10,113 bases of DNA from Acanthamoeba sp. SK_2022b (lineage: Eukaryota; Discosea; Longamoebia; Acanthamoebidae), in NCBI GenBank assembly GCA_027943245.1, contig JANDJZ010000344.1:1-10113 (forward strand), read 5' to 3'. How positions within the stretch are numbered: the stretch's first letter is position 1; every line of letters begins with the position of its first letter. A program made the position numbers and the translations under genes. A model generated the notes under the pieces. The model saw nothing but the letters and a program-made list of their open reading frames with translations, did no database searches and had not been told where the DNA came from. This document shows, piece after piece, positions 7,295 through 10,113 of this stretch.

Positions 7295-7335
7295 TAAACG
7301 CACGCGCCAAGAGGCCACCATATGCTGGCTGAGTC

Positions 7336-7341
7336 AATAAA
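7336..7341 (+). terminator. Polyadenylation signal AATAAA of the second CAA gene
   Basis: AATAAA lies 39 bp after the TAA at 7295-7297, inside the 96-bp space before the stop of the convergent esterase gene. Cleavage downstream would bring the 3' end close to or into the esterase 3' UTR. No AATAAA is visible for the esterase on the other strand; a weaker ATAAAA occurs near 7350-7355. Confidence 0.6.
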
Positions 7342-7393
7342 GGTGGGTCGTTTTTATGAGTACACATGTGCGCAACAAGGGCTGCTTGATAAC

Positions 7394-9586
<2,193 letters not shown>

Positions 9587-9663
9587 CTTGAGCAGAGCCT
9601 GCTTTAGTTGGGGAGGTTGGTGTAGGTGGATGTGTTGGAAATACTCCTTTACACAACCTCGCC

Positions 9664-9670
9664 CTTTATA
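9664..9670 (-). promoter_or_regulatory. TATA box of the carboxylesterase gene
   Basis: TATAAAG reads on the minus strand about 80 bp before the ATG at 9586. A start about 30 bp downstream (near 9635) would give a 5' UTR of roughly 50 nt. This supports the chosen ATG, which begins a good signal peptide. Confidence 0.65.
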
Positions 9671-9885
9671 TGGTCAGCCATAAATGAACGGTAGAGCCGA
9701 TACCCGGACTGCGGGCCGCGGTTCGTCGACTACTTTCGGCCTCCTATGCTTATTGGCCGATCGATGGCTTGCGACCATCTATTTTCAGGAGCGCGACATA
9801 TCCGAACTACCAACCGGTTGCTTCGTGGCCTGGAATGGCTCCGCGCCTAGAACTGTTACACCACACACATACCACACACGCGGTC
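9671..9885. other. Divergent intergenic region between the esterase and the 9886 gene
   Basis: Holds the upstream promoter sequences of two divergently transcribed genes. An ATTGG (CCAAT on the minus strand) is at about 9750-9754, and a short CA-rich stretch is at 9860-9880 in the presumed 5' UTR of the rightward gene. No TATA box is clear for the rightward gene. Open frames here lack any recognised feature. Confidence 0.45.
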
Positions 9886-10113
9886 ATGGAGCACAGGCCT
9901 CTTCTGCTTCTTCTTGCCGCTCTGCTCGTCCTCTTCTTGTCGCTTAGAGCTGGTACGTGTGGCTGACTGCGTGGTGGTTCTCTTGGCACCCCTCCTGACG
10001 CTGGGCTTGCTGCTAGATGCCATCACAATCTACGGCAAGGGGGGCACCAGTGCCAACAAGTTCTATGAAACGCTCTCCTACCTGTACCCATTCTACCGAG
10101 ATTCGGTGGCAAT
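9886..10113 (+). CDS. Unidentified secreted protein, first 54 residues (3' end outside the window)
   Basis: The ATG at 9886 starts a strong signal peptide (Met-Glu-His-Arg-Pro followed by a Leu-rich core) ending near Ser-Leu-Arg-Ala. A phase-1 intron at 9953-10016 (GTACGT to GCTAG, 64 bp) joins G to AT for an Asp codon. The mature start then reads Ala-Ile-Thr-Ile-Tyr-Gly-Lys-Gly-Gly-Thr-Ser-Ala-Asn-Lys-Phe-Tyr and on to the window edge. A Tyr-Gly-x-Gly-x-(Thr/Ser) strand-loop followed by a Lys-Phe helix is reminiscent of the N-terminus of phosphate-binding (PstS-like) periplasmic-binding folds, but too little is visible to name it. If the intron were read through, a TGA at 9964 would stop translation. 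Confidence 0.6.

Larger units (their letters stand above)
3808..7297 (+). pseudogene. Tandem paralogue: three-domain CAA Jonah-type gene with frameshifts and an internal domain deletion
   Basis: Proposed exons: 3808-3982, 4040-4276, 4338-4518, 4577-4689, 4756-4877, 4944-5511, 5589-5687, 5761-6448, 6511-6640, 6696-6964, 7026-7150, 7223-7297; each junction was set by GT-AG sites plus alignment to the first CAA gene. The ATG at 3808 starts a 20-residue signal peptide (MRTG...LAAA), followed by Cys-Pro-Pro-Asn-Phe-Phe-Gly, the domain-1 opening. Exons 1-6 join in one frame for 465 residues: leader, CAA-1, a Ser/Pro linker and the start of CAA-2. After that the conserved motifs continue but change frame near 5660-5665, 5900, 6262-6275, 6566-6570 and 6915-6920, each a net loss of one base modulo 3, and 107 codons of CAA-2 are missing. 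Stop is TAA at 7295. Third positions are less GC-biased than in the first copy. Either it is decaying, or it makes a product with only one full domain, or the indels are assembly errors. Confidence 0.65.

Overview
The window is nuclear DNA from a GC-rich, intron-rich unicellular eukaryote, most likely an amoebozoan such as Acanthamoeba. This rests on many short GT-AG introns (55-95 bp), near-exclusive C/G third codon positions in one gene, TATA boxes, AATAAA signals, secretory leaders, and a protein family (choice-of-anchor A, CAA, domains joined by Ser/Pro-rich linkers) that matches the architecture of the Jonah cyst-wall lectins of Acanthamoeba castellanii. The organism call is inference; no ribosomal or other species marker is present. 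Layout: (1) 10-3294, + strand: the 3' part of a gene with three CAA domains separated by two Ser/Pro/Ala linkers, one complete intron (2623-2690), and the window starting at the acceptor of another intron. (2) 3295-3807: 3' UTR with AATAAA, then the promoter region of the next gene with a TATA box. (3) 3808-7297, + strand: a tandem paralogue with the same leader-CAA-linker-CAA-linker-CAA plan but 11 introns. Its first CAA domain is intact. Its second has a frameshift, a second frameshift and a 107-codon internal loss at a short direct repeat. Its third is interrupted by further frameshifts. As it stands it is a decaying copy, or a gene able to make only a one-domain product, unless the indels are assembly errors. 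(4) 7394-9586, - strand, convergent: a complete seven-exon secreted type-B carboxylesterase (564 aa) with a full Ser-Glu-His triad and a Cys-rich C-terminal tail. (5) 9886-10113, + strand, divergent from the esterase: the first exon and part of the second exon of an unidentified secreted protein. How the genes relate: the two CAA genes come from a whole-gene duplication, since domain 1 matches domain 1 and domain 3 matches domain 3 between copies. All four products carry or are expected to carry secretory leaders, so the region is a cluster of secreted or cell-surface proteins. A shared role in wall or matrix building is plausible for the CAA pair and unproven for the esterase. I see no mobile element, CRISPR array, tRNA or rRNA, and no evidence for a wholly new system. 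The most unusual content is the record of decay and compensation in the second CAA gene.
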